From contig JAJOZX010000923.1 of the NCBI GenBank assembly GCA_023014485.1, positions 605,501 to 669,500 of the forward strand: 64,000 bases of DNA, read 5' to 3'. The notes beneath the pieces are model-generated. The model was not told the DNA's origin and searched no databases. It worked only from the letters and a program-made list of their open reading frames with translations. The position numbers were made by a program, and so were the translations under genes. This stretch comes from Bathynomus jamesi. Lineage: Eukaryota > Arthropoda > Malacostraca > Isopoda > Cirolanidae. This document shows positions 32,097 through 43,137 of this stretch, one piece after another. Every line of letters starts with the position of its first letter. Position 1 is the stretch's first letter.

Positions 32097-32120
32097 GACG
32101 TCAGAAACATTGTATAAAGG
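32097..32120 (+). promoter_or_regulatory. CRE-like site and TATA box of right IER-like gene
   Basis: GACGTCA at 32097-32103 and TATAAAGG at 32113-32120, 101 bp before the ATG at 32221, mirror the left copy. Confidence 0.5.
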
Positions 32121-32220
32121 CAGGCGTAACTTTCACTTTAACTCATTACAAGATTGGAAATAGAGGATAGAGTCGTGTTAGTTAGCTCTCTGTGCCTTGA
32201 CCAATTCCTAGGTGGTGAAC

Positions 32221-32772
32221 ATGATATCTGACGTTCCAAACGGGTTTGAAGCACACAAGTTGATAAATATATCGCTCGGTAAAATGCATCCAGACGTTCC
32301 AGAAGAGCTGGTGCATCTTTGCATAAATCATTATTAATTGCCACTGTGTTACATAAAGCCCGTTTTGTTTACTTAGAAGCAACACATAATTACCCCCACA
32401 CAATATTTGCCCCGCCACAAGGGCAACCTGAGGAGATTGTCCCAGACCCACCTCAAGCGTCCGCACCATTACCTGAAGTGTCCGTTACCCCAGTGAGCCC
32501 TCTCGAATGTGGTGTCAATAATATCAACCAAGATGATTATTTATTCACCCATTGAATGCATTAGTGAAGAGTGTAAATCTAGATTAGAAGGCAACGACTG
32601 TGAAGTAGACTCGTGCAGTGAATATGGTTGCAACGAAGCCTTGCACCATACCAGAAAAAGACGGAGAGTTTCTGATCAGGAAACAAAGGCTGCAGTTTAC
32701 TCAATTTTATCAAAACGATTCAAAGATAATTTAGAACATGAACAATACTCAGGCTGTTATTTTAGCGACTAA
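32221..32772 (+). pseudogene. IER2/IER5-family gene, right copy (two indels)
   Basis: This is the mirror copy of 30816-31364. One base is missing near 32284 (AAAATGCATCC against AAAATTGCATCC), shifting out of frame before the IER signature block. Four bases are gained near 32539 (GATTATTTATTC), returning to the original frame for the C-terminal 80 residues. Apart from these indels the two copies differ at very few positions (for example a single R/K-class codon change in SILSKRFKD against SILSKRIKD). Confidence 0.75.
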
Positions 32773-33294
32773 AATTTTGTGTTGATGTGGATTCGATTTT
32801 ACCTCTTGTCGGGTCGGTGCTCTGAGCAGACAGGCTAACGACGAGATTTTGCAGCATGGAAGATGACTACATAACTTCTCTCGTGATCAACTTGGAATCC
32901 TTGAATTTCTATAAAATCAGTCCAGCCGGTCTTCTTGTCGAATCTATTTTAAAACCGGTATTAATTCGTGAACATAGGCTAAAAGCATTTAATAGAATGC
33001 TTTCTTTAAAGTATTAGGTTTCTGTTGTTTGTGATCACCAAATCTAAGCATTTGTTTTTTCTTGTGTTTTCTGTTATTTCTTGTGTTAACTGAATATCTC
33101 GTTTATTAAATAACTCATGTTTCAATTAGCGTTTCACTTTCTCCTTTGTGTGTGCACAGGCGAAAATTATAAGCTCCGCCCACTGTAAGACCGTGAGTCA
33201 TGTTACTATCTGTGATTCCCTGCGTGATCAGTCGACTGCAGTAAGACCGAGAGATCAGACGTGTATTCAGAAGAAAAATCAGACGTGTATTCAA
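32773..33294 (+). other. 3' region of right IER-like gene and M1 leader
   Basis: Mirror of 30299-30815. The M1 leader is at 33118-33180. No other gene is seen. Confidence 0.5.
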
Positions 33295-33884
33295 ATGGCT
33301 ACCTTTAATATTGCTTGTACAACGTTTATGAAATGGTATTCAGCAAAGTGCCAGGATGTGGTGGATACCGAAAAACTTCCTATTCCCCCTCCTATGCCTC
33401 TTTTAAAACCACATTGGATTGTGTGAAGTTCCAAGATGTACAAATACTCTACGGATGTTCTGGTGAGACCATTGAAGGCTTTCGTTGCACTGACGATGTG
33501 CTGAAGTATGCTGCAGAGCTAAACTTTATAAAGTCTCACATATACCGTAAAGTAAAAGAAACAACGCGTGCAGAAGAGAAGCAGCAGGTATGGATAATGA
33601 GTCTTGCGGATGGGTGGTGTGACAAGCGGCATTACGTCATGCTACACCATGTCGATTACTCATACCCTACGACTGAAAATGTGAATCTCGTGATCATGGA
33701 CAATCTTAAGTATTTTTATCACTATATTAATGTATATCATGACGAGGTTCGTAGTGAGGTTGTGGCTAGTGTCCTGCGTGAGTTTTTAACAGACTTTAGA
33801 GATGAGTATCGTTTGATTGGCAGAAAGGAAAAATATGAGCATATGTTCCTCTCAAATAGTGCGCCGGTGTGTGAAGATGTTTAG
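33295..33884 (+). pseudogene. M1, right arm inner copy (one-base deletion)
   Basis: As the left inner copy (29709-30298), including the same missing G near 33407. A single residue change (RLIGRKEKY against RLMGRKEKY) distinguishes it. Confidence 0.6.
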
Positions 33885-33898
33885 TAAAACATTATAAA

Positions 33899-34003
33899 AT
33901 GTGCCTAGTTCGTGAAAATTATCCTGAAGAACTATTTCTTTATATAACGCGCAGTTGTCGTAACGATTTAGAAGATTATTTCAATTGCCGCTATGTTGAG
34001 TGA
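33899..34003 (+). pseudogene. Deleted M2a/M2b fusion, right inner copy
   Basis: 34-codon fusion with the same breakpoint as the left copies; stop overlaps the M3 ATG at 33993. Confidence 0.6.
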
Positions 34004-34229
34004 AGACGTGTTCACGATTGAAAAGCTCGGGTCGGTAGAAATAAACCCTCGATTGGAAAAGCGTGTTTATAAACTTGTGTTTAATAATGTAACACGATGA
34101 ACTCTTTGTGCGTGCATTTGATTGTATTCTAGACGTATTTAAAGATGACTTACCATCCGGTTGTAAAGTGGGAACAAAAATAGTACTGAACGATATGAAA
34201 GCCCTTCATATCGAGTACAGGTTTCTTTA
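33993..34229 (+). pseudogene. M3, right arm inner copy (deleted and truncated)
   Basis: Starts MLSEDVFTIEKLGSVEINPR. Bases are lost at AATGTAACACGATGAACTC (other copies AATGTAACTAACGATG), shifting the frame. It is cut at the same duplication junction as the left inner copy. Confidence 0.55.
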
Positions 34230-34329
34230 GGTTTCTGTTGTTTGTGATCACCAAATCTAAGCATTTGTTTTTTCTTGTGTTTTCTGTTATTTCTTGTGTT
34301 AACTGAATATCTCGTTTATTAAATAACTC

Positions 34330-34507
34330 ATGTTTCAATTAGCGTTTCACTTTCTCCTTTGTGTGTGCACAGGCGAAAATTCTAAGCTCCGCCCACTGTA
34401 AGACCGTGAGTCATGCTACTATCTGTGATTCCCTGCGTGGTCAGTCGACTGCAGTAAGACCGAGAGATCAGACGTGTATTCAGAAGAAAAATCAGACGTG
34501 TATTCAA
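34330..34507 (+). promoter_or_regulatory. M1 leader, right arm outer unit
   Basis: TTTCACTTTCTCCTTTGTGT, GTGCACAGGCGAAAATTCTA, AGCTCCGCCC, then the repeated CAGACGTGTATTCA before the M1 ATG. Mirror of 29084-29265. Confidence 0.4.
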
Positions 34508-35097
34508 ATGGCTACCTTTAATATTGCTTGTACAACGTTTATGAAATGGTATTCAGCAAAGTGCCAGGATGTGGTGGATACCGAAAAACTTCCTATTCCC
34601 CCCTCCTATGCCTCTTTTAAAACCACATTGGATTGTGTGAAGTTCCAAGATGTACAAATACTCTACGGATGTTCTGGTGAGCCATTGAAGGCTTTCGTTG
34701 CACTGACGATGTGCTGAAGTATGCTGCAGAGCTAAACTTTATAAAGTCTCACATATACCGTAAAGTAAAAGAAACAACGCGTGCAGAAGAGAAGCAGCAG
34801 GTATGGATAATGAGTCTTGCGGATGGGTGGTGTGACAAGCGGCATTACGTCATGCTACACCATGTCGATTACTCATACCCTACGACTGAAAATGTGAATC
34901 TCGTGATCATGGACAATCTTAAGTATTTTTATCACTATATTAATGTATATCATGACGAGGTTCGTAGTGAGGTTGTGGCTAGTGCCCTGCGTGAGTTTTT
35001 AACAGACTTTAGAGATGAGTATCGTTTGATGGGCAGAAAGGAAAAATATGAGCATATGTTCCTCTCAAATAGTGCGCCGGTGTGTGAAGATGTTTAG
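34508..35097 (+). pseudogene. M1, right arm outer copy (one-base deletion)
   Basis: Matches the intact left copy except that one A is missing near 34682 (GGTGAGCCATTG against GGTGAGACCATTG), shifting the frame after YGCSGE. The remaining 128 codons are open in the next frame. Confidence 0.6.
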
Positions 35098-35111
35098 TAA
35101 AACATTATAAA

Positions 35112-35216
35112 ATGTGCCTAGTTCGTGAAAATTATCCTGAAGAACTATTTCTTTATATAACGCGCAGTTGTCGTAACGATTTAGAAGATTATTTCAATTG
35201 CCGCTATGTTGAGTGA
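35112..35216 (+). pseudogene. Deleted M2a/M2b fusion, right outer copy
   Basis: Fourth copy of the 34-codon fusion, same breakpoint. Confidence 0.6.
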
Positions 35217-35451
35217 AGACGTGTTCACGATTGAAAAGCTCGGGTCGGTAGAAATAAACCCTCGATTGGAAAAGCGTGTTTATAAACTTGTGTTTAATAA
35301 TGTAACTAACGATGAACTCTTTGTGCGTGCTTTTGATTGTATTCTAGACGTATTTAAAGATGACTTACCATCCGGTTGTAAAGTGGGAACAAAAATAGTA
35401 CTGAACGATATGAAAGCCCTTCATATCGAGTACAGGTTTCCCTATACTTAA
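35206..35451 (+). pseudogene. M3, right arm middle copy (truncated by stop)
   Basis: Same as 28139-28384, including the stop after EYRFPYT. The rest of the gene continues out of frame to about 35540. Confidence 0.5.
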
Positions 35452-35661
35452 AGCGGTGAAATATTAAACCGTATATACTGCGTAATGTAGAGCAATAATG
35501 ATGTAATTGTAAACTCGATTAAGTGCGAGTTTAGTATTTTGAAAAAAAGTGAAATGTATTTATATATTTGTGTGATATTTCTCCTGTACTGATATATTGA
35601 AGGATTATATGCATATTTCCATTATTATTGAAATGTATATTTATTTCTATATATCGCCATA

Positions 35662-35706
<45 letters not shown>

Positions 35707-36106
35707 TGTACTGTTATATTGGCGGATTATATGCATATTCCTCATTTCTATTATCATTCAAATGTATATTTATTTTCTATATATTTATAATAAACAGAAT
35801 GATGCAATGATGTTTTACTTAATTCTTTTGGTTAATTACATCATGTTACGCCTTGTAAACCTACTAGCGGAATTCTAAACCAACTTTTAAGAAAATAAAT
35901 GGTACAATCTGTCAACTGTGTACCTGAGCAATGGTGTCTGTCAGCTCTCCATGATAATGTATACAATGGTATCTGGCACCTCTTCTGAAGGCTCCACGCG
36001 CCACAGATCTTATAGACAATGCAGGTCCTGAGCTTTAATTATCTCGATGAAATAGTGAGCAATCGACGAGATGTATTTCTGAATCCACGTTAAACTGTGG
36101 GTCTAA
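35452..36106. other. Element 3' region with (TG)n array, right arm
   Basis: Mirror of 27491-28138. Non-coding, with (TG)n at 35666-35704 and TGGCACCTCTTCTGAAGG-type sequence. Confidence 0.7.
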
Positions 36107-36475
36107 GGCGGAGTGAAAACCTTTCCAATTGCGCTAGGGGACAATTATTTGGTGTTTCATTTTTGGCACGAGTAGGTTTCAGAATTTTCTAATGTTAAAC
36201 TGTGGGTCTAAGGTGGGGTGAAAACCTTTCCAATTGCGCTAGGGGACAATTATTTGGTGTTTCATTTTGGCACTGAGTCAGGTTTCAGAATTTTCTAATG
36301 TTAAACTGTGGGTCTAAGGGGGTGAAAACCTTTCCAATTGCGCTAGGGGACAATTATTTGGTGTTTCTTTTTGGCACTGAGTCAGGTTTCAGAATTTTCT
36401 AATGTTAAACTGTGGGTCTAAGATGGGGTGAAAACCTTTCCAATTGCGCTAGGGGACAATTATTTGGTGTTTCTT
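36107..36475. repeat. Tandem repeat, four units of about 106 bp (right arm)
   Basis: Mirror of the five-unit array at 27000-27490. One unit has lost four bases (GGTCTAAGGGGGTG) and one has a CACGAGTAGG variant, so the arms are not exact copies. Confidence 0.85.
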
Positions 36476-36616
36476 ATAAAACTTTGGTATAAAGCAATTG
36501 ATCGGTACAAGGCTGAGCTCACCTACACCGTTCACCCTGAAGAACTATTTCTTTATATAACGCGCAGTTGTCGTAACGATTTAGAAGATTATTTCAATTG
36601 CCGCTATGTTGAGTGA
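36476..36616 (+). pseudogene. M2b C-terminal remnant, right arm
   Basis: LWYKAIDRYKAELTYTVHPE to NCRYVE, identical at protein level to the left remnant; stop overlaps M3. Confidence 0.6.
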
Positions 36617-36947
36617 GTTCACGATTGAAAAGCTCGAGACGGTAGAAATAAACCCTCGATTGGAAAAGCGTGTTTATAAACTTGTATTTAATAATGTAGC
36701 TAACGATGAACTCTTTGTGCGTGCTTTTGATTGTATTCTAGACGTGTTTAAAGATGACTTACCAACCGGTTGTAAAGTGGGAACAAAAATAGTACTGAAC
36801 GATATGAATGCCCTTCATATCGAATACAGGCTTCCCTGTGAAATATTATTAAGCCGCATATACTGCGTAATGCAGAGCAATAATGATGTAATTGTAAACT
36901 CGTACAAGCATATCCCGTTATTTGAACAAAACTCTCTCTCTCCATAA
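36606..36947 (+). CDS. Unknown gene M3, right arm outer copy
   Basis: 113 residues, open. It differs from the left counterpart by a 12-bp in-frame deletion (RLPCEILL against RLPYTLSGEILL) and a few substitutions (KLETVEINP, NDMNALH). An in-frame deletion rather than a frameshift is mildly suggestive of constraint, but could be chance. Confidence 0.45.
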   Translation: MLSEFTIEKLETVEINPRLEKRVYKLVFNNVANDELFVRAFDCILDVFKDDLPTGCKVGTKIVLNDMNALHIEYRLPCEILLSRIYCVMQSNNDVIVNSYKHIPLFEQNSLSP

Positions 36948-38084
36948 ATTTCTCTTCATTTGAAGTGAAGGGAGACTTATCAGGGATTGGGTGGAAGGTC
37001 TCTCATTATGAGTTGCTGTTCACAACGAAGTCTTTTAGTTGGAGACAACTCACCATAATAATGGTAAACAGTGGTATCTGGCAACTGAATTGAAGCTCTT
37101 CCGAAGAACAGAATAAAATAATTATCATCATGTTTTCACAGAAAACAGTTTTTACTTTTAAACTTAAATCATTGTGATTAAATAAGCACATATACAGAGA
37201 TTAGTTTAAATAAGTTATCAATAAGGAAAGAATAAAACGAAAAAAATTTTAATATACGCTTTATTTACGTTTGTTATTATTTTTTAATTTAATATGCGTC
37301 ATAATTAGTTGGGCATCCCTTATAAAAATTCATTTTCTGTCTAACGAATTATTTATTGGGTAACTTTGTTAATTCTGTTATATTACTAAAATATATTGAA
37401 AGCTGACTTTACTTTTAATCAATCCGGTTGATAATTAATTTATAACTTGGTAGTTAAACTTTTAAAAGATGCTGTAAACTATAAAAGCATCCTGATCTTA
37501 AGTTAGGCATATCAATAATATATTTTTAAGTCATACGTAAATCTTTCTGAAACAGTGAAATCATTGTTGAAATGCTTTATTTGATGGACCTAATCGTTAA
37601 ACACTATATACATCTATTGTAAAACACTATAAACATCTATATATAGATGGGCTCGATTGATTAACTATATAAATATATTATGGTTTTTTATATGCTTTGG
37701 CACAGACAAGCGTATGTTTCATAATTTCTCTTCATTTGAAGTGAAGGGAGACTTATCAGGGATTGGGGGGAAGGTCTCTCGTTATGAGCTGCTGTTCACA
37801 ACGAAATCTTTTAGTTGGAGACAACTCACCATAATAATGGTAAAAAGTGGTATCTGGTAACTCAGTCTTCGTTAGAAAAAATACATTAATTATTAATTAC
37901 AGTTTCGCGTGCGTTTAATAATTAATTTCTTACATCGAGTAGTTAATTTCTTATAATAAATAAATCTCTTAAAAGCCAAAATTCATTTGTTTTAATTTAA
38001 TATGCGTTTAGTTTCTTTTTTAAATAATACACGTTTGGCATTTTTTCCTGATTTTCATACCTCGCGTAAGATTAACTACAGATC

Positions 38085-38170
<86 letters not shown>

Positions 38171-38376
38171 GGATTTGGGGAATGACGATCGTCGAATTGT
38201 TTCATAAATTTTCAATTCCGTTCGTTTTTCCCCACTGATATTCGAATGTTTATAAACAGAGTTTAATTGGATTCACGCCAGACCATTTCTTCGGTCTTAT
38301 ATAATTATTTTAGGATTTATTTCTTGTAGTACTTGTGTTACCTTATTTCTATACAATAATGTCTTGAAGTGCTATT
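36948..38376. other. AT-rich DNA with direct repeats, right arm
   Basis: Mirror of 25070-26513: two direct copies of the roughly 135-bp repeat (about 36950-37090 and 37720-37862) and a (CT)n-(TA)n array at 38091-38169. No gene. Confidence 0.65.
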
Positions 38377-38490
38377 GGATATGGGGAAGGAAATTATAAG
38401 CCGTGCTTTCAGAACATGTTAAAAGAGTTTAATATCAGCTATTACACAACCAATTCTATACATAAGGCTTCTTTAGCTGAAAGAGTTCAG
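38377..38490 (+). pseudogene. Polinton integrase fragment, right arm
   Basis: Mirror of 24956-25069. In coding direction it contains GGAAATTATAAGCCGTGCTT and TATTACACAACCAATTCTAT, the stretch between the second and third catalytic acids. Confidence 0.8.
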
Positions 38491-38700
38491 ATATATATAT
38501 ATATATATATATGTATCATAAGCTGCTTAAAAGACTGTATATACATAATTATAGTAAACGAAATAAACTAGTTAACCATAAAATTAATTATTTTCTATTA
38601 TGACGTTTTCGAAGGTAAACTATGTTATTTGTTTCGAAAAGTTTAAGTTCAATGAAGTTAATGTTAAATTTGCTTCTAAACTAAAATTAAATGTTATAAA

Positions 38701-38738
<38 letters not shown>

Positions 38739-39236
38739 CCTAACATAAGAAAAGAATGTGTATATATATATATATATAATTATATATATCTAGCCGTCCG
38801 ATCATTGCAAAAAAAAAAAACTGGAAAGGTATGCAATTAATAAAGGTGTATTTAGACAGAATTTAATTGGAATAACTATCGTCATATTGTGTTACACAAT
38901 GGATGATTAATATTTCTGGAATACATGGCGCTATCTGATAGTGCAATCTGGCACATCAGCACCCGATTACATGGCTTGATGTAGCAACTCTGCATCTGCA
39001 TACATGGTGCGATCTGACAACTCAGCAACTGAACACATTGCGCTATCTGGCAATTCAGCCAGAATAGAGGCTTATAAAAGACCGCGAAGTTGGTGAAAGA
39101 CTCATTCCACCTCGGCTCCCAGCCGAGGAAGGACCTCTGGTCCTTCTCTTTCAGGCCCTTTGGTAAAACCCCTTAGTGGCCTCTTAGGTTAGGAAAACGA
39201 AAATAACTTGGGGGAGAACTCCTCTGTCCTTCAGGC

Positions 39237-39273
<37 letters not shown>

Positions 39274-39785
39274 CAGGCGTCTCTCTCTCTCCTTCAGGTC
39301 TCTCTCTCTCTCTCCTACAGGTGCCTCTCTCTCCTTCAGGCGTCTCTCTCTCCTTCAGGTGTACCCCTCCCCTCCCCCCCTTGGCTCAGCCAACTGGCTG
39401 ATTCTGGCTGATTAGGAGCCTATAAAACAACGCCTACTCGGCTGAAGTCTTAATGTGCACTTGGCTCCTGCCAGGTGAACACCTCTCCTCCTTTCTCTCC
39501 TCCTTTCTCTCTGGTCCTTTGGGGGGAATAGCTTGGGGGAGGCCCCCAAGTTGCATGCCCCTTGCAACCTAGGTTGGCAACAAAGGCCAGTACTCTTTTT
39601 TTCTTTCTTTTTTCTTTTTTTCTTTTTTTTTCTTTTTTTTAAATTTTTTTAAATTTTTTTGCAACCACCCCCACCCCCTTTGCAACAACCCCCATTCCCC
39701 CTTTGCAACAACCACACCCCCCTTTGCAACATTACATAATAACCTGCAACATTCTTGCACTCTCCCCTTTTGCGGCTATACTACT
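38491..39785 (+). repeat. Right terminal block of the palindromic element
   Basis: (TA)n runs, AATAAAGG near 38838, degenerate CAGATAGCGC-like repeats, TATAAAAG near 39073, a (CTCTCTCTCCTTCAGGCGT)-type minisatellite at 39225-39365, a second TATAAAAC at 39421, T-rich and TTGCAAC repeats, and the terminus CTATACTACT. Same order as 18481-19094. Confidence 0.7.
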
Positions 39786-40476
39786 CATGCATACAGTTCT
39801 GTTAGAATATACTGTTATATACGCAAAAGCCTGCATGCTTTGCTTTCTTGATGCTGTGAAATCTAATATGGGCACAGTTACACCTTAGTCAACAGATGAT
39901 TATATTTTTACAAACATATAAGTTTGCACTCGCATATACGAGTATAAATAGGCACCCTAATGATCATAACCGTCAGCAGTATAGGGTGTTCAATACCGAA
40001 ATAGTTTATGATTTATCGCTTATGCGTATAAAAAATGGTGTTCAATACCGAACACATTTATAAATAATCGCTTATAAATACAGTATATATAAATAGCACA
40101 TTTTGTTTATAATGATTTCTCCCAGCTCACAACGGATGTGGACACATCCTGGTGCGATAACTCGGTCTGCCTCTGTCATTTCCAAACGATTCCTAAATAT
40201 ACATTCTGTATTTGTAATTATTTAAGACTCAGTAAGAGAGTAATCAGGAATTAATACCTTTTGTATATCAGGTATCTTTTGCACAACGGCTTGCTACAAG
40301 ATTAAATCAGTTTACAAGAAAACACAAATTGTTGGGACATTATGTATTGTTTAATCACTGAGAACGTATCCCAGCTGGAGCCCACAAAATTTATTTGAAG
40401 TTAGATTAATCCACATCTTTCAGGATTAGGTTAATGAAAAATTATTTTTAATAAATAAATATGTATATAACTATTC

Positions 40477-40561
<85 letters not shown>

Positions 40562-41093
40562 AATTATGGATGTTACAATTAAGAGATTCTCTGTCGAAGC
40601 AATCGCTAACGAAAGTATTTATGAACCAGACACTTAGGTCGGCCGCACACACGATCGTCTTGCGACTCATGACTGACAACTTGGGTCGTGATGACTCAAT
40701 TCCCCAGAATCGCGTCGCGATCGGTGCAGTATGCGGGGCTCCCATTCTGTGAATGTAAAATCACAGGCGACTTGAGTCGCCACGACCCGAGTCGTCAGTC
40801 GTCAGCAGGGCTGCCAAACTTGGTACTAACGTACCAAATTTGATACGTTTTACTCCGTTGGTACGTTTGTTACGACTTTCATGAAATTTGGTACTATTTG
40901 AACATTTTATTAAGCGATATACTACTCTGACTTTATACAGAAGCGATCGGCTGTTAGACAGTTCACTATAGCTTACAACTTCTCCAAACAGCCTTTTTAG
41001 CGCTTTTTAGTCACTATCTGACGCTCACCGTGCTCACAGTCACGTCGTCTCACGGTCTCATTTGTTAGTTCTGAACTTCTGTTAGCAGTGGCA

Positions 41094-41096
<3 letters not shown>
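39786..41096. other. Flanking DNA without genes; (TA)n array
   Basis: Begins with the right CATGC target copy. A partial tandem duplication lies at about 39986-40080 (GGTGTTCAATACCGAA twice), and (TA)n at 40481-40558. AGGGCTGCCAAACTTGGTAC near 40808 is hAT-end-like, but no partner was found. Confidence 0.5.
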
Positions 41097-41135
<39 letters not shown>

Positions 41136-42160
41136 TCCTAGGGAATCTTATTCTAATGAGGACTATGAAGACTGTCGTCAAAATTCTTAGCAACTTCATT
41201 GAATTCAAACGTTTCGTTCCATCCAAGGAACATCTTCAGTGGCAGGAAGCTACAATGAATAAGTTAAAAATTCAAAGTTGTAAATAAAATTATAATTAAA
41301 AGTAGGCCTACCGAAGTAAAAAAAACAAATGTTAAGTACAAAATATTATACAATATATAAGAATCCAAGTTAGTTTAATGTTTTCAAATAAGTATCCAAG
41401 TCAATTTAATATTACGGTATTTTTTGGACGTAAAATTAAACATTTTTACGTTAAATTATATTAGGTGTATCAAATAGGCCCAGCATAAAATTAATTATGA
41501 TAAAAAGAAATGAGGCTTTGTAATTTATAAGATCTGAGATGAATAAAAATGTAAAGTTTTAATTTTTATTTCAGTCAATTAAGTTTATAGGGCCCCAATG
41601 CATTCTTAGTTTTTGCTTTACAGTACCAAATATAATAATAAATTAAATTGAATGCCCGGTTAGGTCAAGAGTACGCCCTTGACGATTGGTTAGGTTAAGT
41701 CGTGATATTTTCGTTAGTTTTAACGAAGATATCATTTGGTAATTGAGGCTGGGGGCCCTGATCTTCAAGTGATCCAGTTTTCATGTTCATATATCATCTG
41801 TCACTATTTGTTAAAATCTTTTAGTTTAAGTAAATGCAATACATACGATACATACGATAACTAATGGACAACTTCATTATGTACAGATTAGAGATAAACT
41901 AGCAGATACCCGCAAAATATATGAGGTCAAATTAATATCTTTATTGCAACATTACTTTTGGATCACCTGAAGATCAGGGCCCCCAGCCTTCGTTAGTTAG
42001 CCTCATAAGGCTAACTAACGAAAATATCATGACTTAACCTAACCAATCGTTAGGTCAACTGTACGCCCTTGACGATTGGTTAGGTTAAGTTGTGATATTT
42101 TCGTTAGTTAGCCTTATAAGGGGGCCCTGATCTTCAGGTGATCCTTACTTTTTTAAATAC
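41097..42160. repeat. (TA)n and an inverted GACGATTGGTTAGGTTAAGT repeat
   Basis: After (TA)n at 41097-41132 there is no gene. TACGCCCTTGACGATTGGTT with GATATTTTCGTTAG occurs at 41672-41725 and again at 42062-42108, with inverted relatives at 41975-42055; GGGGCCCTGATCTTCA recurs near 41755 and 42122. It is a foldback-like repeat whose relatives are at 44895-44975 and 45313-45715. Confidence 0.5.
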
Positions 42161-42312
42161 AGGATTTCTACTTATTCTTTCACTAAACACTTTAACAGAA
42201 TCAAAACTTGTCACTATAGAAAAAGCTACATAAAGCTGACCATGCTTAAAAACAGGCTTAGGAATATAAATACAAAATAGCTGCTGCCAAATTGGTATCT
42301 TTATCAAGGCAG
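42161..42312 (-). pseudogene. Helitron Pif1-like helicase C-terminal fragment
   Basis: IPKPVFKHGQLYVAFSIVTS is the last conserved helicase motif (family HGQLYVALSR-like) of Helitron Rep/helicase proteins, here on the minus strand. A short fragment only. Confidence 0.6.
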
Positions 42313-42322
42313 CCCGAGAGCA

Positions 42323-42604
42323 ATGAAGCATAATTATCAGGACAGTATGGTGATTGTAAGAAAATTTGGGAAGCCGGATCTATTTATTACGTTTACTTGT
42401 AATCCAAGATGGACTAAAATCGCTGAAAGCATTGATACTTATAAAAGACTAGAACATAGGCCAGATTGCGCGGGTTGTGAAGTAGACTTTGAAGACTTAA
42501 TTCGTCTTGTTGCCTTAGATGAAGATAAAGCTTTGGATATTTTGGCAAATCACTGTGTGATATTAAAAACTGGTTTATGTCCGAAATGTGGAAAAAGAGT
42601 ATAA
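42323..42604 (+). pseudogene. Helitron Rep N-terminal-domain fragment
   Basis: KHNYQDSMVIVRKFGKPDLF and ITFTCNPRWTKI are the Helitron-like N domain found upstream of the Rep catalytic motifs. It is followed by an acidic stretch and LCPKCGKRV. It stands head to head with a helicase end on the other strand, so two pieces have been rearranged or deleted. Confidence 0.65.
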
Positions 42605-43137
42605 GTATAGAAAAGACTGAAATATTTTCTATTGTAATAGGCAATATACTGACCGTAAGAGTAAGTGTGTAAGAAAGTGTAATTTTATACGTTAGGTTAG
42701 GTTACAATAAAGGAAATGAAATAACATACCAGAAAATATTTATTTGATGTATTTTGAGGCGTTTTAACAGACTCTGCTATCTGGTTTATGTGAAATTGAG
42801 CAGCTTTTTCGAAAAAAAAAAAAATCATTTCAAAACGTGCTCAACTGCACAAAGAAACGGATTAGCAGATTCTGTTAAAACACATTACAATACAAATCAG
42901 AAAATTATTATCTGGTATGTAATTTCGGGTGATGTGTTCTGCGGAATATTTACCTGCACTTGGCTTCCTAAGTATATCTTTTATTGTTTTCATTGTTACA
43001 TTTATTATTAACCTAACTTTTTTCTTCTAGGAACTTTTTCCCTATCTGGTTTCGTTTAAAAGTTACGCATGCACGCACGCGTGTGCGAACGAAAATATAA
43101 ATAGCCTCAGGATTCTCCTGTTGGGTTCCTAATTTCT
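42605..43137. repeat. Inverted-repeat MITE remnant and unannotated DNA
   Basis: GTTTTAACAGACTCTGCTAT near 42760 and AGCAGATTCTGTTAAAACAC near 42865 are inverted, as are ACATACCAGAAAATATT (42725) and TTATTATCTGGTATGTAATT (42904). This gives a foldback of about 200 bp (42725-42925). The rest shows nothing. Confidence 0.5.

Noticed and set aside
40431..40745. 104-codon minus-strand frame near the (TA)n array (MGAPHTAPIATRFWGIESSR)
   Set aside because: A third of it is (TA)n translation and the rest has no recognisable domain.
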